Shown here piece after piece: positions 18,226-26,175 of a stretch of DNA of 33,210 nt. The stretch's first letter is position 1. Each line of letters starts with the position of its first letter. The stretch comes from Lyngbya sp. PCC 8106 (GTDB taxonomy: Bacteria > Cyanobacteriota > Cyanobacteriia > Cyanobacteriales > Microcoleaceae): the NCBI RefSeq assembly GCF_000169095.1, contig NZ_AAVU01000060.1, positions 1 through 33,210 on the forward strand, written 5' to 3'. Both the position numbers and the translations under genes were made by a program. Below the pieces are notes generated by a model that saw only the letters and a list, made by a program, of their open reading frames with translations, was not told the origin of the DNA and ran no database searches.

Positions 18226-19122
18226 CTAAGAATTTTCATCACCAAAGACTTGTAATTGGATATAAACCAAAACTAAAGCAACGCCTAACAAAATTGTCGC
18301 CGCAGCCGCAGCATAACCAAAATCAAATTGAGCAAAAGCTTGATCATAGATATAATAAACTAACAGATTTGTGGAGTTAAGAGGGCCGCCTCCGGTGATC
18401 ATATAAACTTGCTCAAAACTGCGTAGCGTAAAAATAGCGGTGGTTACAGTGGCAAAGATTAAAGTTGGTCTGAGTCCCGGTAAAGTAATGTACCAAAACT
18501 GTTGCCAAAACCCTGCCCCATCCATTTCTGCGGCTTCATAACGGTTGAGAGGAATTGCTTGAAGTCCTGCTAAAAACACCACCATATTAAACCCTAATTG
18601 CTTCCAAATACTGAGTAAAATTAAGACAGGCATCGCCCAAACCGTACTACTTAACCAGGGGATCGGATCAAATCCTAAACTCAATAAAAAAGCGTTAATC
18701 GGGCCATCAGTTTGAAACAACCAACGCCATCCTAAACCCACCGCAACCAGTGAAGTAATAGAAGGGATAAAATAAGCAGTTCGCAGAATTCCCCGCAACG
18801 CCAAAGCTTGATTTAGCAAGACTGCTAAGAGTAAGGGAATCACTAAACTGGGAATGACGGTAGCAATGGTAAAATAAATTGTATTTCCCATCACTTGCCA
18901 AAAATCTGGACTCACCAGTAATCGCCAATAATTTTTTAATCCGACCCAATGCACCCCGGAGATGGTAAAATTACCCTCGGTAAAGCTGAGATAGAATAGA
19001 TAAACAATCGGCCAAATTACAAAGATAGCCATTAAAACGGCAGCCGGAGCCAGAAATATCCAAGCGGCGATCGCATCTTGATCAAGCAGGCTTGGGTTAG
19101 AGGTTGGTGAAGATTTCATCAT
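18226..19122 (-). CDS. Sugar ABC transporter permease (MalF/UgpA type)
   Basis: A 298-residue inner-membrane permease with six predicted helices. The first helix begins at about residue 19 (AWIFLAPAAVLMAIFVIWPIV) and the cytoplasmic EAA loop reads EAAEMDGAGFWQQFWYITLPG (about 200-220), the docking site for the ATPase. These features are typical of carbohydrate uptake systems of the CUT1 class. A partner permease, a substrate-binding protein and an ATPase would be expected nearby but none is in the window; the next minus-strand gene is a Uma2 protein. The substrate is unknown. Its start is 37 bases from the preferred purN start. Confidence 0.88.
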   Translation of the reverse strand: MMKSSPTSNPSLLDQDAIAAWIFLAPAAVLMAIFVIWPIVYLFYLSFTEGNFTISGVHWVGLKNYWRLLVSPDFWQVMGNTIYFTIATVIPSLVIPLLLAVLLNQALALRGILRTAYFIPSITSLVAVGLGWRWLFQTDGPINAFLLSLGFDPIPWLSSTVWAMPVLILLSIWKQLGFNMVVFLAGLQAIPLNRYEAAEMDGAGFWQQFWYITLPGLRPTLIFATVTTAIFTLRSFEQVYMITGGGPLNSTNLLVYYIYDQAFAQFDFGYAAAAATILLGVALVLVYIQLQVFGDENS

Positions 19123-19159
19123 AAGAGTAAGATTGAATTTGTCACTTTTTAACGCATCA

Positions 19160-19813
19160 ATGAATTCCGATTTGATTTCTGTCGATCCAACACCTAGCTT
19201 GATTTATCCTGAAATTATCCCTTCTGTTCTGGGTTCGGGTTCTCCTCTGAAATTAGGTATTTTAGCTTCAGGAAGCGGGAGTAACTTTGAAGCCATCGCC
19301 ACCGCGATCGCTGCCCAAAAACTTAATGCTCAAATTCAGGTTTTGATTTATAATAATCCTAGAGCTAAAGTGGTTGAACGGGCAAAAAAGTTTGGAGTCA
19401 CTTCGATTTTGCTCAATCACCGTGATTATTCTACCCGAGAAGACCTCGATCAAGATATTGTTAACACTTTCAATCAGTATGAAGTAGACTGGGTAGTAAT
19501 GGCGGGTTGGATGCGAATTGTGACTCCGGTTTTAATTGATGCCTTCCCTCAAAAAATTATTAATCTTCACCCGAGTTTATTACCGAGTTTTCCGGGAATT
19601 CATGCGATTGAACAAGCTTTAGAAGCGGGAGTCAAAATTACAGGCTGTACCGTGCATTTAGTTGAGTTAGAAGTCGATAGCGGCCCAATTTTAATGCAGG
19701 CGGCGGTTCCTGTTTTACCGGATGATACAGCCGAAACCCTTCATACTCGAATTCAGGTGAAAGAGCATCAAATTATTGTCGCGGCGATCGCCCAACTTCA
19801 ACAGAAATTATGA
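19160..19813 (+). CDS. purN: Phosphoribosylglycinamide formyltransferase
   Basis: A 217-residue GAR transformylase using 10-formyltetrahydrofolate, the third step of purine synthesis. LGILASGSGSNFEAIA binds the ribonucleotide phosphate, and the catalytic Asn-His-Asp set is visible in NLHPSLLPSFPG (Asn and His) and VELEVDSGPIL (Asp). The frame starts at a TTG at 19133; the ATG at 19160 is preferred, leaving about 30 residues of extension before the conserved core, which is common in cyanobacteria. It overlaps the convergent 60-residue gene by six bases. Confidence 0.95.
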   Translation: MNSDLISVDPTPSLIYPEIIPSVLGSGSPLKLGILASGSGSNFEAIATAIAAQKLNAQIQVLIYNNPRAKVVERAKKFGVTSILLNHRDYSTREDLDQDIVNTFNQYEVDWVVMAGWMRIVTPVLIDAFPQKIINLHPSLLPSFPGIHAIEQALEAGVKITGCTVHLVELEVDSGPILMQAAVPVLPDDTAETLHTRIQVKEHQIIVAAIAQLQQKL

Positions 19814-19990
19814 TTTTTCCTCAGAAGTAACAACCGCTTCGACATGAACTTTTTGCTGTTGTTCGTCAACCTTTGTAATCGCCCAACGCAACGGTTCACC
19901 TCGTTTTTGTAGTTCTGCTTCTATCTCGTGTTGCAGCTTTTGAGGAGAGTCTTGGATATCAATTTCAGCGCTAATAAAATGAGTAGTCAT
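19808..19990 (-). CDS. Small conserved-looking protein, 60 residues
   Basis: A 60-residue acidic protein starting MTTHFISAEID with alternating hydrophobic strands and a charged helix in the middle (HEIEAELQKRGEP). An ATG is present and the composition is protein-like. I do not recognise a family. It overlaps purN convergently by six bases, so the two genes share their ends. Confidence 0.65.
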   Translation of the reverse strand: MTTHFISAEIDIQDSPQKLQHEIEAELQKRGEPLRWAITKVDEQQQKVHVEAVVTSEEKS

Positions 19991-20075
19991 GGTTTGCTGT
20001 TAAATTAGATGATTGCATTTATCCCCTAGTAAACCATAAATAGAGGAGACAGATCAATAATTTAGTCACCCATAA

Positions 20076-20136
20076 TGTAGAGGCGGGTTCCAAATTAATC
20101 CATGTTTTCCCACAGACAACCGATATGAACCCGCCC
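20076..20136 (+). repeat. Long-loop inverted repeat element 3' of argZ
   Basis: GGCGGGTTC at 20082-20090 pairs perfectly with GAACCCGCC at 20127-20135 across 36 bases. The left arm is preceded by TGTAGA, and TGTAGAGG(C/T)GGGT recurs in the hairpin at 22344-22370 on the other side of argZ. GC-rich arms of this kind are common intergenic repeats in cyanobacteria. Confidence 0.65.
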
Positions 20137-20168
20137 ATTTTACAGTATCAATGTTTACTGTTCTCTGT

Positions 20169-22280
20169 TCATACTTCTAGATGATAACGACTGGTTAACT
20201 TATCCAACTGCTTGACCAACAAACTCAAAAACAGTCCCACATCCGTTACCACACCAACAGACTCAACAGAACCGCGATCGCTGAGTTTTGTCACCACAGC
20301 CGGGTTAATATCAACACAAACCATTTTCACACCCGCCGCCGTCATATTCCCGACGCCAATAGAATGTAACATCGTCGAAAGCATCAAAATCATCTCCGCC
20401 CCCTGCAACAACTCCGTATAATCTTGTTGGGCTTTGATCAAATCCATCTGCGTATCAGGAAGCGGGCCATCATCTCGAATCGAACCCGCCAGAGAAAAGG
20501 CAACATTATTCTTGACGCATTCATACATGACGCCACTGTCGAATAAACCCTGTTCTACCGCATTGGCAATACTACCACAGCGTCGAATCGCATTAATCAC
20601 CTTCAAATGGTGTCGGTGTCCACCTTTAACCGCTGTTCCCTGCTTCATATCTACTCCGAGGGAGGTCCCCATCATCGCTTGTTCGATATCGTGAACAGCG
20701 ATCGCATTTCCACCTAACAACGCTTGGACATAGCCTTCACGGATCAAATGAGACAGATGTTCAGCCCCCCCGGTGTGAATCACAACTGGCCCGGCGGTGA
20801 CAATCACTTTCCCACCGCGATCGCGAATTTGGCGGAGTTCCCAAGCAACTTGTTCGACAATTAATTCAACTCGACGTTCGCTAGAAACACCTGCTGACAT
20901 AAAGCCAAATTCTTGGGGGGTATTGCGTTGTTCCCGAGATTCTGTTTTGCGAATTGTGCGAATTCCGGCGACATCAACGACAACTTTTTCACCGACTTTG
21001 AGATCCCGCAACAGCTTACATTGGGCTAAAATTCCATCGCCTGTTTCAGTCACAGCGATCGCCCCATCCATACGTTGCTTTTGGACTCTTACCCATTCTC
21101 CATTCACCCGAATTTCTGTGGGATAGATCGTGGTGACATAAAAATCATCAGGGCTGACACCACTTTGATGAACAGGTTCTAACTTCGCATCCTGAATATC
21201 TTCGTCTAAAGAAACCGCCCCGATATCAATTAACTGACTAATAATATCTTCCATCACTTGATGGGAAGGTGCGGTAATTTTAATCAAAGCATTAGATGTA
21301 CTTTGACGTTCTTCACCTAAATTAAATTGTTGAACTTTGAAACTTCCACCGCCTTCGACAATTAAATCTAAGGCTTGGTTGATTAACCCCGCATCAAGTA
21401 AATGTCCTTCCATGCGAACCGTACGGGTTTCAATTTGTACAGTTGCATGGCGATCCGGGATAATCGGTTCAGTCACTCGCAGCGTTAGACATTTGGCGGC
21501 ACCCCCTGCTTTGAGAAATTCACTCAGAGGCGTTTCAATGACTTTAAAACCCGCTTCGCCGAGTCTGGCTTTAAGATTATCGCTGACTTTGTTGATCACT
21601 ACCGTTTCGTTAATATTAACGGCGTTACAAGCAAAGTTTACGGCATCAGGTTCTTCGATCGCGATCCGTTTTTCGGCAGGAACTCGCATTTCTATCAGGC
21701 GGTTTGAGTAGGAGTCAAACGCAGGCGGATAATACAGGAGATAACCTCCACTCAACGGACAGAAGCAGGTATCGAGGTGATAGAAACGTTCATCCATTAA
21801 CCGCAGTGACAATACTTCAATATTCAGCCATTCTGCGATTAAAGGATGAGAATCAAGTTCTGAACGGAAACCATATCCCGCCCACAAATAGCGTCCTTCG
21901 CGGTCAAATAACGCATCTCCAGCCCCTTCAAAGGGTAAGTCTTTGGGGAGTTCGTGAACGGTAAACCCTTGACTTTCAAACCATGCTTTGAAGTGGGGTT
22001 CTTCGCCCTGACGTTCTTTGTGGAAGAAGCGACTGAGAACGACCGTTTTATCGAGAACTAAACCTGCATTGGCTGTAAATACCATGTCGGGCCAGCCTTT
22101 TTCGGGCTTGACTAACTCCACAATTGCATGATCTTTAAGAATATGATGAAGTTTTTGCCACTGTTCAACAGAGCGATCGCGGGAAGATTTGTGAATATTG
22201 CCCTCCATCCAGGGATTGATCACATAGTCCACGTCGTAGTGGTCTGGAGAACACATGAGGATGCGAATCGAATCAGTCAT
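20169..22280 (-). CDS. argZ: Arginine dihydrolase (ArgZ/AgrE), with C-terminal TIGR00300-type domain
   Basis: A 703-residue cyanobacterial arginine-guanidine-removing enzyme, converting arginine to ornithine, CO2 and ammonium; in Anabaena AgrE the C-terminal part then makes proline from ornithine. The N-terminal amidinotransferase-like domain (about 1-270) shows the expected active site: Asn71 in FTANAG, Glu118 and Asp122 in PFEGAGDALF, His168 in FYHLDTCF and Cys264 in GGAAKCLTL. The C-terminal half (about 285-700) contains the GGAEHLSHLI and DGPLPDT stretches of the TIGR00300 family. The length is typical. It is a nitrogen-storage gene (it works on arginine released from cyanophycin). No nearby operon partners. 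Confidence 0.92.
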   Translation of the reverse strand: MTDSIRILMCSPDHYDVDYVINPWMEGNIHKSSRDRSVEQWQKLHHILKDHAIVELVKPEKGWPDMVFTANAGLVLDKTVVLSRFFHKERQGEEPHFKAWFESQGFTVHELPKDLPFEGAGDALFDREGRYLWAGYGFRSELDSHPLIAEWLNIEVLSLRLMDERFYHLDTCFCPLSGGYLLYYPPAFDSYSNRLIEMRVPAEKRIAIEEPDAVNFACNAVNINETVVINKVSDNLKARLGEAGFKVIETPLSEFLKAGGAAKCLTLRVTEPIIPDRHATVQIETRTVRMEGHLLDAGLINQALDLIVEGGGSFKVQQFNLGEERQSTSNALIKITAPSHQVMEDIISQLIDIGAVSLDEDIQDAKLEPVHQSGVSPDDFYVTTIYPTEIRVNGEWVRVQKQRMDGAIAVTETGDGILAQCKLLRDLKVGEKVVVDVAGIRTIRKTESREQRNTPQEFGFMSAGVSSERRVELIVEQVAWELRQIRDRGGKVIVTAGPVVIHTGGAEHLSHLIREGYVQALLGGNAIAVHDIEQAMMGTSLGVDMKQGTAVKGGHRHHLKVINAIRRCGSIANAVEQGLFDSGVMYECVKNNVAFSLAGSIRDDGPLPDTQMDLIKAQQDYTELLQGAEMILMLSTMLHSIGVGNMTAAGVKMVCVDINPAVVTKLSDRGSVESVGVVTDVGLFLSLLVKQLDKLTSRYHLEV

Positions 22281-22709
22281 AATAGGTAGAACTAGGTAGA
22301 CGCTAAACGGAGTTTTAGCAGACGTTTATACAATTAGCATTCAACCCACTTCTCACGTGTAGAGGTGGGTAACTTTTTTGTTAATCATGCCAGTCTAGCA
22401 TTGTAGCAGCTTCGGGGACGTCAACGTTCACTTGATGACATTTTCTTGACCCTTGACTCCCCAGGTTTATTCTTTTTTGAGGAGAATTTTTAGATTACAT
22501 TTCTAGAAATTAAATTTCACAGAAATTATCTATTCCAAAATATGATTATTTCAGCAACTTTTATTTCCGTAAATTTACTGAGAAAGCTTAGATAATTTAA
22601 CATCACAAGTTCCGTGAAAACATCATTTTTTTTCTAAGAGATTTAGATTAGGATGAGAAGTGTTAAGTCGAATAAATCAATTATCCCTTCTAATCCTGGA
22701 GAATTAATC
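22281..22709. other. Gene-free region between argZ and the 445-residue gene
   Basis: A 429-base AT-rich gap holding the divergent promoters. It includes the hairpin element at 22344-22376 (listed separately) and a strong ribosome binding site for the gene at 22710. I saw no RNA gene, and no other open frame with coding character. Confidence 0.5.
22344..22377 (+). terminator. Terminator-like hairpin with no upstream gene
   Basis: ACCCACTTCT at 22344-22353 pairs with AGAGGTGGGT at 22361-22370 (one G-T pair), loop CACGTGT, followed by AAC and a run of six T. On the plus strand it is a convincing intrinsic terminator, but the closest upstream plus-strand gene is purN, 2.5 kb away. It may also sit in the 5' leader of argZ on the other strand. 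It shares TGTAGAGG(C/T)GGGT with the element at 20076. Confidence 0.6.
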
Positions 22710-24047
22710 ATGAATACCCAAGAACTTTTGAAGCTAACTGAATTGGGAGGTAAATCAGGTAAAGTGTTAGCAGTTGCGACTTCCTATGAGTGGGGAGAAG
22801 AAAAGCAACAAATTTGTTTTCGGGAAGTAGGAGAAGATTGGGGAGAATGGCATCCCGTTCATGCGCTGGTAGGTGTTGGCGGTAGTGCTAATGGTAGTGC
22901 TAATGGTAGTGCTAATGGTGGTTATTCCGGAAATAAACGCACTCAAGAACCAATCTCTACTTTTTCAACTGCCCAAGAACCAAGAGAAGAAAAGCAGCCA
23001 GTTAATTCTCAGGCTAAAGGAAAAGAAACCGGAAAATCGCTTCCTGCTCGTCCACCGGAAGGGAGTGAAGATCCTAAAAAAGCAGTCTCTAAAAACTCTA
23101 AAGCAATAATCTCTGATCAAACTGAACATAAGATAGAAACTAAAGATATTCGAGAACAAATTTCTGCTTTGGAGAAGTATATTAACAATACTCACACAGC
23201 CATTGCGAAAAAAGCTGATGCTGATATTAAACTTTTCATCTACTTTTTTGAAGAGGCGAAAGGTGTAGTCAATCAAGCAAGTGCTTTGACAGTCACAAAA
23301 ATTCAGGATACAGATAAATTTATCCAGGACTGTTTGCAAAGCTTAACCATAGCATTAGATGTTTCAAGCTGGATTAATCAAGTTGTTAATGAAGTTTGGA
23401 ACCGTTATTGGCGCGATCGCATTTTAGCAATTATTAAACGGGAAAAACTCTTTAATCCAGATAAGGCACAAGAAATTGTTCAACAACTTAAGAAAGATTA
23501 TCCTACAGAAACGAATCGTCAAACGGCCAACCGCTTAATTGCTGAAAAATCAGTTTTTGCAACTATATCCGGGTTGATTCCCGATATTGAACTTGTTCCT
23601 GGTTTAGTACAAGTCAGTTTGTTTGAGACATCAGCTTTACTCGATGAATTAACTGCTCAAATTGCTTATTGTTATGGGTTTTATACCATTAATGATAGTG
23701 ATGAACTTGCAATTAAAGCCATTAGTTTCAATGCGGAAGTTCTTGTTAGCTTCGGTTTGGATTTTCTAATGGAGCATGGTGCTAAGATTCCAACGTGGGG
23801 AATTAAAGCAGGAATTAACCTCGCGATGTTCTTGCTAGTTGGATATACAACCTGTGAATACTACGAATATAAACTGAATAAGGGTAAATCAATTCTAGAG
23901 GATGAATTGGCATTGGAAGAACTCAAAACAAAAGTAACCGCTCAAGCCGAGGAATTAGCAGCTAAAGAAGCTGTTTTAGAAGCAGAATTTATGGAAGCGG
24001 TTGAAATCAAAAAAGAGGTTGAAGCTATTGAAGGTCAGGAACTTTGA
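22710..24047 (+). CDS. Uncharacterised protein with SANG repeat, helical domain and coiled coil
   Basis: A 445-residue protein I do not recognise. The N-terminal 55 residues (GKVLAVATSYEWGEEKQ with a W-rich stretch) look like a small globular domain. A linker contains three perfect copies of a 12-base unit encoding GSAN, followed by a Lys/Glu-rich disordered region to about residue 145. The rest is helical, with a possible hydrophobic pair of segments around VPGLVQVSLFETSALL and INLAMFLLVGYTTC, and an acidic coiled coil at the end. ATG 22710 has GGAG with 9-base spacing, so it is preferred to the ATG at 22653. It is followed by a terminator at 24127. Confidence 0.75.
   Translation: MNTQELLKLTELGGKSGKVLAVATSYEWGEEKQQICFREVGEDWGEWHPVHALVGVGGSANGSANGSANGGYSGNKRTQEPISTFSTAQEPREEKQPVNSQAKGKETGKSLPARPPEGSEDPKKAVSKNSKAIISDQTEHKIETKDIREQISALEKYINNTHTAIAKKADADIKLFIYFFEEAKGVVNQASALTVTKIQDTDKFIQDCLQSLTIALDVSSWINQVVNEVWNRYWRDRILAIIKREKLFNPDKAQEIVQQLKKDYPTETNRQTANRLIAEKSVFATISGLIPDIELVPGLVQVSLFETSALLDELTAQIAYCYGFYTINDSDELAIKAISFNAEVLVSFGLDFLMEHGAKIPTWGIKAGINLAMFLLVGYTTCEYYEYKLNKGKSILEDELALEELKTKVTAQAEELAAKEAVLEAEFMEAVEIKKEVEAIEGQEL
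22881..22916 (+). repeat. Three perfect 12-base tandem repeats in a coding region
   Basis: GGTAGTGCTAAT occurs three times head to tail and in frame (22881-22892, 22893-22904, 22905-22916), giving GSAN x3. Perfect identity points to recent slippage. Confidence 0.9.
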
Positions 24048-24126
24048 TGTAGGTTAACCAGGAATTAAAATCCCTGTCTGATATCCAAACTCCTCTCAAG
24101 AGGACTTATACAATAATCAAGAGTTG

Positions 24127-24154
24127 AGTCGGTTTTAACCGACTTTTATTTTTA
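24127..24154 (+). terminator. Intrinsic terminator after the 445-residue gene
   Basis: AGTCGGTT (24127-24134) pairs with AACCGACT (24137-24144), followed by TTTATTTTT. It ends the plus-strand gene upstream and faces the convergent REC-GGDEF-EAL gene. Confidence 0.8.
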
Positions 24155-24207
24155 GACGGGGAATTAATTCTCAGGCTAAAAAGTCGGGTGCATCAAATTC
24201 TTAAAGT

Positions 24208-24251
24208 TTTGTTGGGTTGAATAAACTTAACGGGTTTAATACACCCTACAG
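24208..24251. repeat. GGGT-rich intergenic repeat-like sequence
   Basis: TTGTTGGGTTGAATAAACTT and the following AACGGGTTTAATACACCC resemble the widespread cyanobacterial GGGT(G)...CCCTAC intergenic repeats. This is recognition by eye only; it lies just beyond the stop of the convergent gene. Confidence 0.35.
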
Positions 24252-24253
24252 AT

Positions 24254-26044
24254 TTACCATTGGGGAGAAGACTCTAACAGCTTCGTTGCATTTTCCACAT
24301 CCAACGGTTTAGCAAAGAAATAACCTTGACCAAAATCACAATCTAGTTCTTGTAACTGGTTTAATTGTTTTTCTGTTTCCACCCCTTCTGCAACCACATT
24401 CATCCCCATGTGATGAGCAATATTAATAATAACAGGAACCAAACCCAATTTTGCAGGAGTTCCATCTAAACGTCCTGTAAAAGATTTATCAATTTTCAAA
24501 GTATCGATAGAAAAATAGTCCAAATAACTCAAGGAAGAATAACCCGTACCAAAATCATCTAAACAGATCTGAATTTGGCGATCGCGAATTTGTTCTAAAA
24601 TATTTTGTGCTTTTTGGTGATTTTCCATAATCGCACTTTCAGTAATCTCAAATTTTATATATCGAGAGTCTAGGTCAATTTTTGTTAAAACTTGGTCAAT
24701 TTGATCAATTAAATCAATTTGAGAAAATTGTCGAGCCGATAAATTAATATTCACGGTCAATTCTTCATTCGCCAAACCATTTTCTTGCCAAGTTTTTAAC
24801 TGTTGACAAGCTTGTTCTAAGATCCAATATCCAATCGGAATAATTAAACCCGTTTCTTCTGCTACAGGAATAAATTCAATCGGTGAAATCAAACCTCGGT
24901 TGGTATGAAACCAACGAACTAATGTCTCAAATCCTACCAATTTTCCGGTCTTTAAATCAATAATAGGCTGATAATTGAGTCTTAATTCATTCAGAGAAAT
25001 AGCCTTTCGTAAGTCAGTTTCAATTTGAAATGTTTGTACCGCTTTCTGGTGCATCGTCGGATCAAAAACTTGATAGCGATTTCCCTGTTTTTTGGCTCGA
25101 TACATCGCTGCATCTGCATCTCGGAGAATGTGTTGAGGTTGAGTGTAGCTTTCGTTACTCAAAGCAATTCCAATACTCGCATTAACATACACATCATATT
25201 TTTCCAACTTAAAAGGAGTTAATAAAGTTTCAATCACTTTTTCAGCCACTTCTACCGCAGGTTTAATCTCTTGAATATTCGTGAGAAGAATCGCAAATTC
25301 ATCACCACCCAACCGTGCTAAAATCTGAACAGAAGGGAGAGCATTACTTAAGCGATGAGCCACAGCCGTCAGCAAACGATCTCCGACCGAATGACCGAGA
25401 GAATCATTGACGACTTTAAAGCGATCGCAATCAATATAGAGTAAAGCAAATTGATCAGAAGAATCAGCTTGATTATTTTTTAAAGCTTCATTTAAACTAT
25501 TAATAAATAAAGCTCGATTAGGTAAACCTGTTAACTCATCATGGAATGCTAGTGTTGTGAGTTTAGCATGAACTTCTTCTAACTGTTGAGTTCGTTCTTT
25601 AACCTGCTGTTCAAGCTCAGTATTGAGTTTAGAAATACTTTGGTTCATCGCTTGTAAAGCGAGATGATGCTGTACACGAGCTAAGACTTCTTGAGACTGA
25701 AAAGGTTTGCTAATATAATCGACCGCTCCAACTGTAAAGGCTTTGACCTTATCAAAAACATCATCCAGCGCACTCAAAAAAATAATCGGAACATCAGCCG
25801 TTTTCGGATCAGCTTTCAAGCGAGAACAGACTTCATAACCATCAAGATCAGGCATCATAATATCTAACATGATCAACTGAGGTAATTTAGCCTGAACCGC
25901 TTGTAAAGCCATAGTCCCGTTAATCGCTTGACGCACCTCAAATCCTTTACGACTGAGCAATCTCGACAGCAGACGCAAATTGGTGGGTTGATCGTCAACA
26001 ATGAGAATATCAGAATGCTCGAGGGGAGGAGTATGTTGATCCAT
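24254..26044 (-). CDS. Response regulator with GGDEF and EAL domains
   Basis: A 596-residue cytoplasmic signalling protein in the order REC (about 10-125, phosphoacceptor Asp61 in LIMLDIMMPD), coiled coil (about 135-165), GGDEF (about 166-330, RLGGDEF at 245-250) and EAL (about 345-590). The GGDEF motif is intact, so diguanylate cyclase activity is possible; the RxxD inhibitory site five residues upstream is replaced by PSVQ. In the EAL domain the signature reads ETL rather than EAL, but the catalytic Glu, NLSARQF, FEITES, DDFGTGYSS, LKIDKSF and VAEGVET are all retained, so phosphodiesterase activity is likely. The gene lies 131 bases downstream of purK on the same strand. It probably adjusts cyclic di-GMP in response to a sensor kinase encoded elsewhere. 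Confidence 0.93.
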   Translation of the reverse strand: MDQHTPPLEHSDILIVDDQPTNLRLLSRLLSRKGFEVRQAINGTMALQAVQAKLPQLIMLDIMMPDLDGYEVCSRLKADPKTADVPIIFLSALDDVFDKVKAFTVGAVDYISKPFQSQEVLARVQHHLALQAMNQSISKLNTELEQQVKERTQQLEEVHAKLTTLAFHDELTGLPNRALFINSLNEALKNNQADSSDQFALLYIDCDRFKVVNDSLGHSVGDRLLTAVAHRLSNALPSVQILARLGGDEFAILLTNIQEIKPAVEVAEKVIETLLTPFKLEKYDVYVNASIGIALSNESYTQPQHILRDADAAMYRAKKQGNRYQVFDPTMHQKAVQTFQIETDLRKAISLNELRLNYQPIIDLKTGKLVGFETLVRWFHTNRGLISPIEFIPVAEETGLIIPIGYWILEQACQQLKTWQENGLANEELTVNINLSARQFSQIDLIDQIDQVLTKIDLDSRYIKFEITESAIMENHQKAQNILEQIRDRQIQICLDDFGTGYSSLSYLDYFSIDTLKIDKSFTGRLDGTPAKLGLVPVIINIAHHMGMNVVAEGVETEKQLNQLQELDCDFGQGYFFAKPLDVENATKLLESSPQW

Positions 26045-26175
26045 CTTGAAGAAAAATAAAAGTTAGTCTGTTCACAACCTAGAATTGAAAAAATAGAAAG
26101 TACACATAAGCGGCAAACTTCAGAAGTCATTCTCCAATCCCCCCATCATAATCTTCGATTTAACAGGGTAAAATG

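Noticed and set aside
20212..21964. Several plus-strand open frames across argZ
   Set aside because: They are antisense shadows of a strongly conserved gene and have no protein-like pattern.
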